From positions 7,881,889 to 7,945,888 of the forward strand of contig NC_061864.1 in NCBI RefSeq assembly GCF_907164915.1: 64,000 nucleotides of DNA. The letters run 5' to 3'. Numbering within the stretch: position 1 is the stretch's first letter; each line of letters starts with the position of its first letter. The translations under genes were made by a program, and so were the position numbers. Under the pieces are notes generated by a model, which saw only the letters and a program-made list of their open reading frames with translations, was not told the origin of the DNA and searched no databases. Below, one piece after another: positions 26,547 to 37,399 of this stretch. The stretch comes from Impatiens glandulifera (Eukaryota > Streptophyta > Magnoliopsida > Ericales > Balsaminaceae).

Positions 26547-28747
26547 ATGGAGACGGCAATAGTTGGTTTTGAAAACCCTTCGAACGACGTCGCCTGGGAG
26601 AAAAGTTGCAGCTACAAACTAGTGCCCTGGATTAGTTGGGAAGAATGGAACTCAGTCAGAGAATCCCTCTTCTCCTCTTCTCATCCCTCTATTATATTCG
26701 CTCTCCAAAGAGTAAGATTCATCCATTAAATTCCTTTTCCTTATTTCATAATTGATAAAATAACTAAAGCAATCCCTACCCATATCTTCTTTCCGCAGAT
26801 ATCAGTATGGCGGAGCAGGGGATGTCTTCCTGTTGTCATCGAAGTCACTGCTTCTATTATTGAGATTCAGCAAAAAGACCCTTTTTTCAGGCAAGAAATA
26901 TATGAGCTTTATCTATCTGATTTGTTTCTTACTTGCTTGAGTGCTCGACTGTTATTATAGATGAAATTGTTTGTAATTCATATTGTAGATCTGACTTGGG
27001 TGATCAAAGTGTGGTGGATTCAGATGACATTCTGGCTATGCTTTACTGTATGGCAATTTTGAGGTATTTGATATCTTGTTTTCTTTCTACACCATTAAAC
27101 ACATGTAAAGAATGATAGTTATTTTGAAAGATTCTTTATTTTATTTCTCTTCAAGGCTTGTCAATGGTGTTGTAGAGAAGACACGCATTAGGTCACAGTT
27201 TTCAATTGCTCAGGCAGCTGGTGAAATTGGTCTTCCTCGTACCTTAATTGACATTCGTCACGGTGAGAAGAACTCAGAGACAATTATTATTATGACTTGT
27301 TTTGATTTTGTTTCTTTTGCCGAATCTAAAGTTGTTTATTATACTGTTCTATAGAGGGCTCTCACCGTGATCTTCCTTCATTGAATCGGCTTCGACCTGC
27401 CTCAGTTGAGGTGCTATACGTAGACATGTTTGATCTTGTTTTCTTTTTTTGAATTGAATTTGAGTTTAAGAATAAGTCATGAAATTTTCAGGCTCTTGAC
27501 TGGTTGATATCTTATTATTGGGAACCTCAAAGGAGTGCAATTCCACTTCAAAGCAATGGGAAAGAGCTAATAAAAGAAATCAAATCTACATTTATGGAAT
27601 TGGATCTTTGTCTGAATAGCACCACCAAGAAAATCAAGGGCAATTGTGAGCATTTCTTAAACACGTGATCTGAAGAACAGATAACTCAATTCATATTTTG
27701 TTTATATGATTTGTGCCCTTTTCAGGTTCCAAGAAGCATACGAAGAAGAAGGTTATGAAGAAGCTTGTTTTGTTGAATGAAATGTGCTCTTCAGAAGTAA
27801 TATCTGTCTTATTAAAGATTTTTCCAAGAGGACCAAACCAGAATGATGAGTCAAACTGTGTGTTTGATCGTTGGACGCTTATGCTATCAAAGTTATCAAA
27901 GAAAGAACCACAATTGCTCTTGAGACTTCTCAATGCAGTTCTGGAGATGATCAAAACTCAACAGGATCAATCATCTGAACATCTACCTAGTCTATTCGAG
28001 TGGCTTGTCGGGATTCTCAAAGGACTAAAGCCGTCTCTCAAAAAAGACACAAATGTTCCTTCAACGAACCTGCATGATGCAACCTTGATACAACTTCTTC
28101 GAAAATGCCTTCTTTTATCCTCCACAAAAACCTGTCTGAGGGATTCCTCTATAGTTCTTGCGAAAATGGTTCGAGGTCACAGCTCCTTGGTGAAGAGTCT
28201 GAATAAACTCTTCTCATTAGGAAATTCACTTCACGGTACAGATGAAGAACAAGAACGCCCCTTCAATCTGGAACAGGAAGAAGCTTCCATTCAGCAGGCA
28301 GATGAGAAGCTAGACTCCCTCAAACGACATTTCATAAAGAGTGGAAAGTTCGCAAAGACAGTTGCCATTTCGAGTAAAAAGAAATGGGTGGTGAATAATT
28401 CGTGGAATTCGTGTCCAATTGGCTTGTTGCCTGATGAGATAGGCTCCTCCGGTCATCTTCCTGATCTGGAATGGGTCAATAGTGAAGTATCAGATCCAAA
28501 GGATTCGGAAAAAAGTGAAGAAGTGGAGCAAATGACATTATTACCCCCGACTAGTACTAAGAGATCTCCAGACCGGGACTCGGACCATTTCAACTGCCCC
28601 GATGCCAAGAAGATGAGGATGATCGAATCACCAACCCATGTGCATCATGACTATAAAATTGGACGGATGGTAATTGATGGTGTTTGGGAAGGAGTTGGTG
28701 ACCAAGATTTGCACACCATTGTGTCAGATGTTGGAATTTTTGTTTGA
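26547..28747 (+). CDS. LAS1: LAS1-like ribosome biogenesis nuclease
   Basis: Seven exons: 26547-26711, 26799-26890, 26989-27063, 27156-27262, 27355-27410, 27492-27645, 27726-28747; 556 residues. LAS1 with the Grc3/NOL9 kinase cleaves ITS2 of pre-rRNA in the nucleus of yeast and animals; the plant role is inferred. The N-terminal half carries the family blocks LVPWISWEEWNSVRESLFSS, RISVWRSRGCLPVVIEVTAS, AMLYCMAILRLVNGVVEKTR and GLPRTLIDIRHEGSHRDLPS. RHEGSH (145-150) is the HEPN R-x4-H nuclease motif. ALDWLISYYWEPQ follows. The C-terminal half is low in conservation, basic, and ends in a short VWEGVGDQDLHTI-type segment. Intron 2 has a GC donor (CAG then GCAAGA), needed to keep the FFRSDLG reading. 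Confidence 0.93.
26891..26988 (+). other. Probable GC-AG intron of LAS1
   Basis: Exon 2 ends TTTTTTCAG and the intron starts GCAAGAAATA; the acceptor is ATATTGTAG at 26988. AG plus A rebuilds the Arg of DPFFR. No GT lies near enough to serve instead. Confidence 0.75.
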
Positions 28748-29469
28748 CGATTTTTAATAGCTTGGAGAAAACTACTTTATAATTATTTATATTTCAAAGT
28801 TTATTCATCTTATAACTATAGTAGAAGTTGAATTGTTGTAAGAATATTTAGTTGGATTTTCAAATTCATTTGATTAGTACAATTTTGTTTTTATTTGATG
28901 AAGGTAGGATTTTCAAATTCAAACACCTAAGATAAACTATTCATCATATTAAATTTACATTTTTATATAAGGAGATAAAATGAAAATAACCACTAATTAT
29001 TTTTATCTTTATTTAAACTTAGAAAGATTATTTATTTGATTTTTTTACTAAAAATTCAACTTTTTTGAAGCATTCAATTATCAAAATACTTGTACTTTAC
29101 TCTTATAAAATTTAAATATAAAAACAACACAATTCACTATTTTAGAGTGTGACAAAATTTGGAAGGATATCAATATCATGATAAATTATAGAAAAAAATT
29201 GAACATTGATTTATTTACTTGTTAGTTAAAAATTGTTGTCATACATTTGAATCAATTGTCACTTTTATTTTACTATCATAGAAACAAAACTTAAAAGAAA
29301 AACAAAAAGAAGCTCCTAGTCCTTAAACTCCAAAGCAAACAAGCCCCAATGTTGCAAGTAAAGACTTACAAAAAAAAAAAAAAAAAAAAAAAGGAAATAA
29401 GCCCATTTTTGGTGTTGTGTTTTACCTTAAAAACAAAAACCCTGGAAAAACCTCTGGAAGTGGAAAACG
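28748..29469. other. Intergenic region
   Basis: LAS1 3' flank and methyltransferase promoter. A run of about 23 A residues lies near 29370-29392. No gene is seen. Confidence 0.7.
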
Positions 29470-30785
29470 ATGGGAGGGACGATTGAAGAAGATGATTCAA
29501 TTGTGTGTATAGACCAATCCTTCTTTATGAATGATGAGTATGATATGATTTCTTTCCATTCTTTCTTTCTATCTGCTTCGTCTTCTCCGAGTTAACAATT
29601 TTCAGGATGCAGCTATCAGCTCAAGACTTTCACTTTTGGATCTCAAATCCTTCAACTCTACTGTCTCCAGTCAGCTTCAAGTCAGTCAGTCATTCCCTTT
29701 CTACTCTTTATTCTCGATTCTAATTTTATTCAAAAACCCATTTAATCAACTTCAATTTCTGTGCCGTAGCTGATTTTGACTTAACGGGACAGTTGGTTTG
29801 GCCTGGCGCGATGCTTATGAATGATTATCTCTCAAAGAATGCAGAAATCCTCCGAGGATGTTCAGTTCTAGAACTAGGATCTGGTGTTGGTGAGACCCTT
29901 ACCTTACCTTACCTTACTTATTTTCAACCCTAACCCTAGTAACCACTATATATGATATGAGCAGCTGATAACAAATTTGTAAAAATGAAGGAATTACTGG
30001 AGTTCTTTGTAGCAGATTTTGCCGCAAAGTCATCATGACTGATCATAATGATGAAGTTATCAAGGCATGAACCCTAAACATGAGTTTTTTTTTCATCCTT
30101 TTTGTATGAATGTTAACCCGTCATTTGTGTATTCTTCTTTCATCAGATTCTGAACAAAAACGTGGCGCATCATTCCTCAGACGACAGTTTGGTTGGTGAG
30201 ATATCATTCACTTGGCTGATTGTAAAACCTATGTAAATAAAGTCTTCAACTTCAAGTTCAAATACTTACTTGTTTGAAAACTGAAACACAGAACTCATGG
30301 CTGAGAAGCTAGAATGGGGAAATACTGATCACCTCAGTCAAATTTGTGAAAAGCATCCAGAAGGATTTGATATGATTCTTGGGGCTGACATTTATATCCT
30401 TACATTTCATTCCTTTTTAATCTTTTTTTGTTCTATACTATCTATCTATCTTGATGAACCTTGACAGTATGCAAGCTTTCAACAAGTGAGCATCCCATTT
30501 CTTTTTGACACTGTAAAAGAGCTACTTGACATTAGTAGGAAGAAGAAGAGACATTGCAAATTTCTACTGGCCTATGTTTCTCGAGCTAAAGTGTAAGTAG
30601 TGACTTACCTCGTATTTCTTGGAATGTCTTTGTTTGATGAATACTTTATTTTCCCTTGATGCAGCATGGATTCATTGGTTATTAGTGAAGCTATTGGGCA
30701 TGGTCTGCAGATAGATGAGATTGCTGGAAGCCAAACCATTGTAGGAAACCTTCAAGGAAGGATATATGAGATCACACAACAGTAA
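29470..30785 (+). CDS. METTL22-like S-adenosylmethionine-dependent methyltransferase (At1g73320-like)
   Basis: Eight exons: 29470-29537, 29613-29680, 29770-29889, 29991-30064, 30147-30195, 30292-30393, 30475-30592, 30665-30785; 239 residues. It begins MGGTIEEDDSIVCIDQSFFM, then YQLKTFTFGSQILQLYCLQS and GQLVWPGAMLMNDYLSKNAE. The SAM-binding motif I is CSVLELGSGVGITGVLC; further blocks are VIMTDHNDEVIKILNKNV, GFDMILGADI and CKFLLAYVSRAK. The family (METTL20-22 type, seven-beta-strand) methylates lysines of proteins, but the plant substrate is unknown. Two introns are non-canonical: intron 4 has a GC donor, and intron 6 looks U12-type with AT-AA ends. Exon 2 must start at 29613, not at the AG eight bases earlier, to keep the NDDYQLKTF reading. 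Confidence 0.88.
30065..30146 (+). other. Probable GC-AG intron of the methyltransferase
   Basis: Exon 4 ends GTTATCAAG and the intron starts GCATGAACCC; the acceptor is TTTCATCAG. It gives NDEVIKILNKN as in the family. A GT nine bases upstream would also stay in frame but drop VIK. Confidence 0.6.
30394..30474 (+). other. Probable U12-type AT-AA intron
   Basis: The donor ATATCCTTAC matches the U12 5' consensus. The branch-site-like AACCTTGAC lies just before the 3' end, with the branch A about 10 bases from it. Joining 30393 to 30475 gives the Cys of GADICFQQ, the family sequence. Intron length is 81 bases. An AC or AG end in the same stretch would give a stop or the wrong frame. Confidence 0.65.
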
Positions 30786-31415
30786 AATTATCTGTTTTTT
30801 TTTTTTTTGTGTTCATTTGAGAGAGACTTTAAACTTTATCTGTATTGGGACAAAACATAGTTAATGCAAGAGTTGTGCCAATTTTAGTTAGGGCAAACTG
30901 GCTAAATTGGATACATTTATACTCTTTTAATGAACAAATGCATTATCAAAGTATATATATCCATGAGGACCATAAGACCTTAAATGCAGAAATGAACAAA
31001 GACAGTTGAAAGGTTAATAATGCAACAAATGATAACAACTTAGCATCAATATAAAGCCTAAATTTTCCTATTCATAAGTGTGTTTATATTCATATTTGAA
31101 AACAATAATTATTTTAATAAAAATTAATATTTAACAAGTTAATAATGTTAGCTACAAAACATAAATGAACAAATGTTAATTACTTTTGAAAATAAACAAT
31201 AATATATTTCAAGAGCAACCAATATTGAGTACATACTAGGGGTGATTGCAAATAAGGTTGCTTGCTATTTGGTTAGACCCTATATCGAGTCATAATAGAT
31301 AAGTTACTCAATTGAAACCCTATATTGAACAAATCGAATGCTTTTCAGGTCATAAATGATGGTTGGGTTGCTCACCCCTAGCTATTACAAATCAATCTAT
31401 GTCCAGAAAAATTGG
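30786..31415. other. Region between the tail-to-tail methyltransferase and MOC1 genes
   Basis: Presumed 3' UTRs of both genes. It is AT-rich with a T run near 30796-30808. Nothing else is seen. Confidence 0.6.
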
Positions 31416-33805
31416 TCATTCTCTACTAAGTTCATTTGAAATCGTAGACGAGTTCATCTGGAGGTTTTTCCCATATGCAGCAATAAGCAAAGCTTCAGCT
31501 CGACCTGCAAATGTGAAAGCACACAAGATGTTTAATGATCAGGAGAATAATATATGAATGAAAAGACCATCACCAAAGTAGAGTAGCAGCAGCTATTCCA
31601 TATGAAATTAGTTTAGTTTGAAAATATAAGAAGACATTGTACAGAAGCAGTGAATAATAATAAATACCATGGTCTTTTTTTCTCTGTAAAGATGAACTCA
31701 GAGAAGGAAACATTGTTGATGCAAGCTCCCTGCTGTCATCCTGACAAAAATGAGAGTTTGTTTAGCTATTTGAATAGTCACAATCCCATTGGAAAATCCC
31801 TAGAGGGAAATGAAATTGATTTATTTTTTTCATTTGGTAGTATAAGATGATTTTATGGACCTAGTTTTATTTCGTATAAAAATTATGGTCCAGAGTAATG
31901 ATAGAGAGCGAGAATTTGGTGTCATGAATAGTGTCAGTAAATGATGTGACAGCACGTGATTAAACTTGAAAAATGAAAAAAAAATTTCCTATTAAATTTA
32001 AGTACAATCACATGTTGGTACATTATTCTCGACATCATTAATGACACCAAATTTTCGCTTTCTATCATTACTCATTATGTTACCAAATCGGCTCAATACA
32101 AAAGGGAGGGCGGAAGAAGTATGATATCCAACCTTGCTTGAGCGGCTTCCAGACAGTTTAAATTCATTCTTCCATGTAACAGATGGGACAGGAACTACAG
32201 AAAATCCAGAGGCAACCAAGATACCAATCCATAGACCATAGGCAAATCCCCCGCTCCACCATCCCTTCATCCAAGAAACAAAATAGTTTTCAGCATTGCT
32301 CTAGGGAAATCAAACAGAGCAAGAATATGAGTTCAAATCATCTCATAACTGAAATTAGATTGGAAAACAGATTCCACCAAATTCGGGTTCAAACTCAAAC
32401 AAAGGAAAAAGGGTAACAATGACAGTAATAAACCTATTGAAAACACTGACCTGTTTGCCATCTTGAGGAAATGGTATTGATTGCTCTAAGTATGCTGTAG
32501 TTCCTGAATATGAATGTAGCTCCTCTTCAGTAAGGATGTTCGTTCCATTTAATTAAATAACGAAACTATTTTGGAAGAATTAGCAAAGAGGAAATTCACA
32601 ACAATGACAAAATATCATAAATTCTGGATTCAGGAAGAGCACATTGATGGGGGAAATCAGAAACCTGAAAAGAGAGAACTTATTTATCTTACCAATTGGA
32701 GCATTGAAACTTCGAAGCAATTGAACAATAGACTTGGCATCTAACCGTCTTCTAACTCTTTTGCCTATCAGCACTTTTACATGAGGAGAATCAAATACCT
32801 GCAACAGAAGAAAAATAAAACTCCATCTTGGCCGCAAAATATAATCTTTTACCCTAGTTTTAAATTAAAAAATGAAATCATTACAAAATGATAACTGCAG
32901 TGATCATAAAAGAAATTATGTTTATTAAGCTTCCTTTTTCTAACATTAGATGTGAATGATTGTGCCTGATACAAATTATATTGTAAAAGCTACTTGATTG
33001 TGGACACACTTATTTTGAAATGTGAGATAAAAGGCTTAGTTTCTTGTAACTGATGGTGGTTGTGGCTTATTTAAAGGCCCTTTTCAATCAAAATCTTCAT
33101 CTAAAGGCCCTTAACAAGTATCATTGTGACATTGAGGTTTTATATAATGCATAATTGAATACAAGACCAGCATTTAGAACAAAAGCAGACATGGATTCAA
33201 TGAACCTGTCTCCTAACTTTCATTAGCCTCATTGAAAACACTCCACAGGGCCTACAAATGTTCAGATTGTCCCTTTAAAACCCTAACTTAATTCAGGTTT
33301 CGTAAGAATTTGCATCATGCTATTAATCAGTAATCACCCACCCAATCCAAGAGCAAAAGAGAAAAGACTATTATACCTGAGGGGAACAGTCGGGACTATC
33401 CGACTGTAAGAGGGCCAAAGCTCCAGAAATGTCCGGATCAATGCCAATAACCCATTTGGAAGCGAGATTACTATTAGAATCATCAATTCCTCCGTTCACT
33501 GTAGGCAAGTGTTCCGAAAGGGAAGGGGGGGAAAGAGAGTCCAACCAATCTTCCTTCAGCTGAGAGTTGACAAGCTTAAGAACAGGTTTCCTTCCACTCC
33601 TCTTCGATACTACTACTTTCTTGCTACAAGGTTGTTCCTGAACTAGTTCTTCAACGGTTGTAATGGTTGAAGATGACGAGGCGCAGAAAAACCTATAGTT
33701 GGAGGCACTTAAGCGAACCGTTGCCAGAAATTTAGCCGGAAATGAGGTCATCGATTGTAGGCCTTCTGGTAGCGGCGGTTGACGGCAGAAGTGTAGGGCT
33801 TCCAT
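31416..33805 (-). CDS. MOC1: Chloroplast Holliday-junction resolvase MOC1
   Basis: Six exons on the minus strand: 33805-33377, 32798-32693, 32503-32451, 32264-32133, 31740-31668, 31504-31416; 293 residues. MOC1 is a RuvC-fold nuclease that cuts four-way junctions in chloroplast nucleoids so that they segregate. The first ~60 residues are Ser/Arg-rich, a transit peptide. The catalytic acids are seen: Asp123 in [15 protein letters not shown], Glu185 in YLEQSIPF, Asp241/242 in KDDSRELAS, and Asp263 in [17 protein letters not shown]. Family blocks [20 protein letters not shown] and [20 protein letters not shown] are intact. All introns are GT-AG. The stop lies in TTCTCTACTAAG (minus: AGTAGAGAATGA). 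Confidence 0.95.
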
Positions 33806-34210
33806 ATAATTGCTCGAATGGGGAGAAACCGGGAAATGGATTAAAGACCTCCAGATTTGGCGGGTTTATCTACCCCTTGCTGTTATCATTAGCACCCTCT
33901 TTCTCTTCATAATTTTGAAACCAGCTCTTCTTTTTCTTTTTATAAACATCAATATTTAAAAAAAATATTAATATAATTTTTTGTCAAAATTAAATAGAAC
34001 ATCACAACAAATTGAAATTTTAAATTCATTAAAATAAAATAAAATAAAAAAAACTTGTTATAAACTAAAAGATAGTTATATAAAATATCAATTATTAAGT
34101 AAAGATTAAGGAAAGAGTTATTAGACTTCTTACGAGTTAATTGAAATTTTGGATCTCTTAGTTTAAACTTTAGAAGGTTCTTTATTGTTTTAAATATAAA
34201 ACAATGTTTT
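33806..34210. other. MOC1 promoter side
   Basis: AT-rich flank between MOC1 and the transposon at 34219. No element is recognised. Confidence 0.5.
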
Positions 34211-34218
34211 ATTTTAAT

Positions 34219-35682
34219 CATAGTTTTGAAATTCGGTCCGGCTCACTGGTCGGACCGACAAACCCAGTGAATCAATCATCAAATCGGGTTGGGTTCATGA
34301 AAAAATCAGAAATACAATCAACCTAGTTAAACTCGGTCAACACGCCGGTTGGACCGAAAATTCGGCAATTCGGATTAACTCAGCGGGTTTATCCTATTTA
34401 AAAAAAACATTTATTTTCTTTCTTACTGATCACTCTCTCAGTTCCTCCCTCCTTATTTTTTTATTTCCATTAAGTTGATATATTTCTAGTTACATGTGAG
34501 TAAATAGGGGTGTTTAACCGGTCGGTTAATCGACCAGTATTGGTATCGGTTTTACCGGTTTTGGAACTATTGTTTTCGGTCATTACCGATCGGTTAACCA
34601 ATAATTCAATTTTTAAATTAAGTATTAAACTTATTAAATATATATATTTTTTTAAATCCTTATTTGTACCGTAATTTTATACTTATTCTCCATTTTTTTT
34701 TAACTATATTATATTATTAATATTTTATAATATTATTTCATAGATACATTTAAAATTATTTTATAATATATTATATTATTCTAACCATATAATATATTTA
34801 AAAGTAAAAGAATAGGCATATAAATTAGATTTTTTTTAAACAATTTTATACAAATTTTAATTTAAAATTAAAAGAAAAAAAATATTTATATATTATTAAA
34901 TATTATTTATAATATATTTAATATTTACAAAATAACTAATATAAATATATATGATTAAATTATTACCGGGTTACCGGTTAAATCGCTAGAAAAATAGTTC
35001 AATCGAAAACCGAACCGTTTAACCGGTAAAAAATCAGTTAACTGGAACCGTTAGAACCGGTTAACCAATAAACCGGTAAAATGAAACCTTTAAGCTATCA
35101 GTTCGGTTGGGTTATCGGTTTTCCGATTTTATTGCACAGCCATATGAGTAAATTACCGATTTTTAGTTCTAAACACTGAGAATGACAAACTTTTTTATTC
35201 ACCTCAAGTTCCACCTCCTACTTGAACCACCTGATTTTGCTTTTACCAGATTAAAAAAACGATTTAAAATGGCATTGTAAGTCATAACTTAAACCTAATT
35301 TCTTCTTCAAATAAAATCATAGTTATCCAAAAATCAGAAGATGTAGTTTGATTTGAAGCCTTATCCTTACATACCATTTAAGTCTATTTTATTTCAAATT
35401 TTTTAAAGTTATTATCATTATTTTTTTTTGTCAAAATTTAGTTTATTTTGAAGTTCATATTTCATATAGTTGAAGACAATAGTTTGATATTATTTTGAGG
35501 TTCATACTTTATATAGTGATTATTAGGATTATAGATTCTGTTGGAGAAACACCAACAAATGCACGCCAAATTCTTTAAGATTTTTGCTATTTTTTTATTA
35601 TTTTATTATTATATGAAACAAGTTGAACCAGTAACCCAGTTTCTTCACCGGGTTGATGACCGAACCGGATTTCAAAACTATG
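34219..35682. mobile_element. Non-autonomous DNA transposon with inverted repeats (outer element)
   Basis: The left end CATAGTTTTGAAATTCGGTC and the inverted right end CATAGTTTTGAAATCCGGTT match over more than 20 bases with two differences. The flanks ATTTTAAT (34211-34218) and ATTTTAGT (35683-35690) form an 8-bp target duplication with one mismatch, as in hAT elements. The ends are rich in CCGGT/ACCGG palindromes. No transposase frame is present. It holds a second element at 34505-35144. Confidence 0.8.
34505..35144. mobile_element. hAT-like MITE nested in the outer transposon
   Basis: It begins TAGGGGTGTTTAACCGGTCGG-like (first bases TAGGGGTGTTTAA) and ends, inverted, TATGGCTGTGCAA, which match at 9 of 13 positions. 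A perfect 8-bp target duplication TGAGTAAA flanks it (34497-34504 and 35145-35152). Both arms are dense in AACCGGTT-type palindromes; the middle is A/T only. It is non-coding. Confidence 0.8.
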
Positions 35683-36053
35683 ATTTTAGTAGTTTTGAAC
35701 GCTGTTAATTTATTATGTAAGTGACATTTGTAAATAAATAACTAAAAGATTTATATAAATAATTTAACTACCGAATCTCAGAGAATTAAGGTTTTAACTA
35801 TCAAATTTTAAAGAATCGATAGTCAAAACCCTAAACTCGTTTAAATTCGATAATTAAATTAGTTTCCTATATTTTTTATTTTTTTTATAAATAACACGTA
35901 AATAATAAATTAACGACCAAACGTTCAAAACGGTTAAAGACAATGTCTCATTTCATATAATTTTAATAATAAATTAAAATAAAAATAAAAATCCTCAATC
36001 TAAATTATTAATTAGTTTATTATAAAGTTATATATTATCTCTTCCCTTTAAAC

Positions 36054-36383
36054 GGGAAATTGGACGAAATGACCCTGAAGAAAGGGCTATTTGCCTCCGT
36101 GGTCATCAGATAATTGAAATTGATCTGATGACCACTTTATTTTTTTTGGACAAAAATACCCTTTTCGCGTAACGCGAAGGGACTTCGCGTTTCGCGAAGG
36201 GAATTTTTTTTATATAAATACTTAAAATTTTTCATTTCGGCATTTTCTTTCTCTCACTTCTCTCTCTTCTCTCTTCCTTCTCTTTCCTCTCTTCTCTTGA
36301 CGGCGGTGGCACGGCGTCGGCACGGAGTCGGCACGATGAAACCCTAAACCAAAACCTAAACGAATACATTATACAGATCGACG
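36054..36383 (+). repeat. Left terminal inverted repeat of the Pack-MULE
   Basis: It contains two perfect hairpins, TTCGCGTAACGCGAA (36164-36178) and TTCGCGTTTCGCGAA (36184-36198). A TATATAAATA box-like stretch (about 36210-36220), a CT-rich leader-like tract (36246-36300), a GC-rich CGGCACGG segment and a telomere-box-like AAACCCTAAACC follow. The layout resembles an inward-facing plant promoter and 5' leader. Confidence 0.85.
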
Positions 36384-36439
36384 AAGGGCTTCACGTTTCG
36401 CGAAGGGCTTCACGTTTCGCGAAGGGCTTCACGTTTCGC
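36383..36439 (+). repeat. 19-bp tandem repeat, three copies
   Basis: Unit GAAGGGCTTCACGTTTCGC, three exact copies just inside the left inverted repeat. It is related to the hairpin motifs in the repeat itself. Confidence 0.9.
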
Positions 36440-36449
36440 GAAGGCCCAG

Positions 36450-36960
36450 ACGGTTGATGAGCCCTAATTTGTAAGTCAAGAACTTCTTCAGGTCGGTCTC
36501 TCTCTCCCTCCCTCGATCCGAATTAAGAATCATGTGAATGCTTATTGAATCTTCTTCTTCTAATGATTCATCTTTGATCTCGCCTAGGTTATTTTCGGAT
36601 TAATTTGTCTTATCATAATGTCTTCTTACTTGCAGCTTCAATCCCGTGCATTGCTAGTTAGGGCTAGCATTTCTATACTAGGATCTAGTTGATTATTGAA
36701 TAATTCTATCTGTATTCAATCTAGATCATAACTTAATCTCCTTTGTAATGTGTTTTGTTGGTCTCTCTTTGGCAGAAACAGAAGAAACAAGGTCAATTAG
36801 GGCTTGCAAGAGGAAGAAAATGGTGAAAGTATCTACCTTCTTTGGAATGACAGTGGGTGCCTTCGTCTTCTGGCAATCCATGCCTTAGTTGGAAAATAAA
36901 TATTTTGAGACTTAGATTTGCGAGTTTGTGATGGGCGTTATTTTTCAACAATTTTAGGCT
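36450..36960 (+). pseudogene. Captured 5' end of a small membrane-protein gene
   Basis: ATG at 36820 opens MVKVSTFFGMTVGAFVFWQS and stops two codons later (TAG 36886-36888). I recall a short conserved plant protein starting this way and continuing QSMDKVHVW, so the reading is cut after QSM. Intron-like signals precede it (acceptors CTTACTTGCAG near 36634 and TCTTTGGCAG near 36776), so the piece carries leader exons and introns of its donor. It is on the same strand as inward transcription from the left inverted repeat. Function of the donor is unknown. Confidence 0.6.
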
Positions 36961-37312
36961 GTCATTTGACATTATATGAAAAATGTAGATAATGCTATAT
37001 TTTGATATTATATGAAATTCAATCTTGAAATCCGACAGATTCGATTAGGATCTCATTTCCATTTCGGAAGATCTTCACACTTTTTAATATGTTTATTTTA
37101 TTTTCTTTCACAATGGTTTATTTGTCGCATTTAAACGACTATTCATTTCATCGACCATCTAAATAATATATATAAATCAAAATCTATAGGAACCCACCAC
37201 AACGCTTTATTTGAAGCTGATATTTGTTACATGCATCTTTAACAGAAATCACAATTCAATAAGAAAATTGTCTAAAATTTCAATAATGATTTTGTAAGTT
37301 ATTGGAACATAC

Positions 37313-37388
37313 TATATCTGTAAGAGTATACATCTTTTTCCTGAAGACTGTATATCTGTAAGAGTATACATCTTTTTCCTGAAGACTG
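37313..37388. repeat. 38-bp perfect tandem duplication inside the Pack-MULE
   Basis: 37313-37350 and 37351-37388 are identical (unit starts TATATCTGTAAGAGTATACA). Confidence 0.9.
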
Positions 37389-37399
37389 TACTCCTAAAA

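Noticed and set aside
36820..36888. A functional small-protein gene at this place
   Set aside because: The reading ends abruptly after QSMP and lies inside a transposon between inverted repeats; a captured fragment explains it better.
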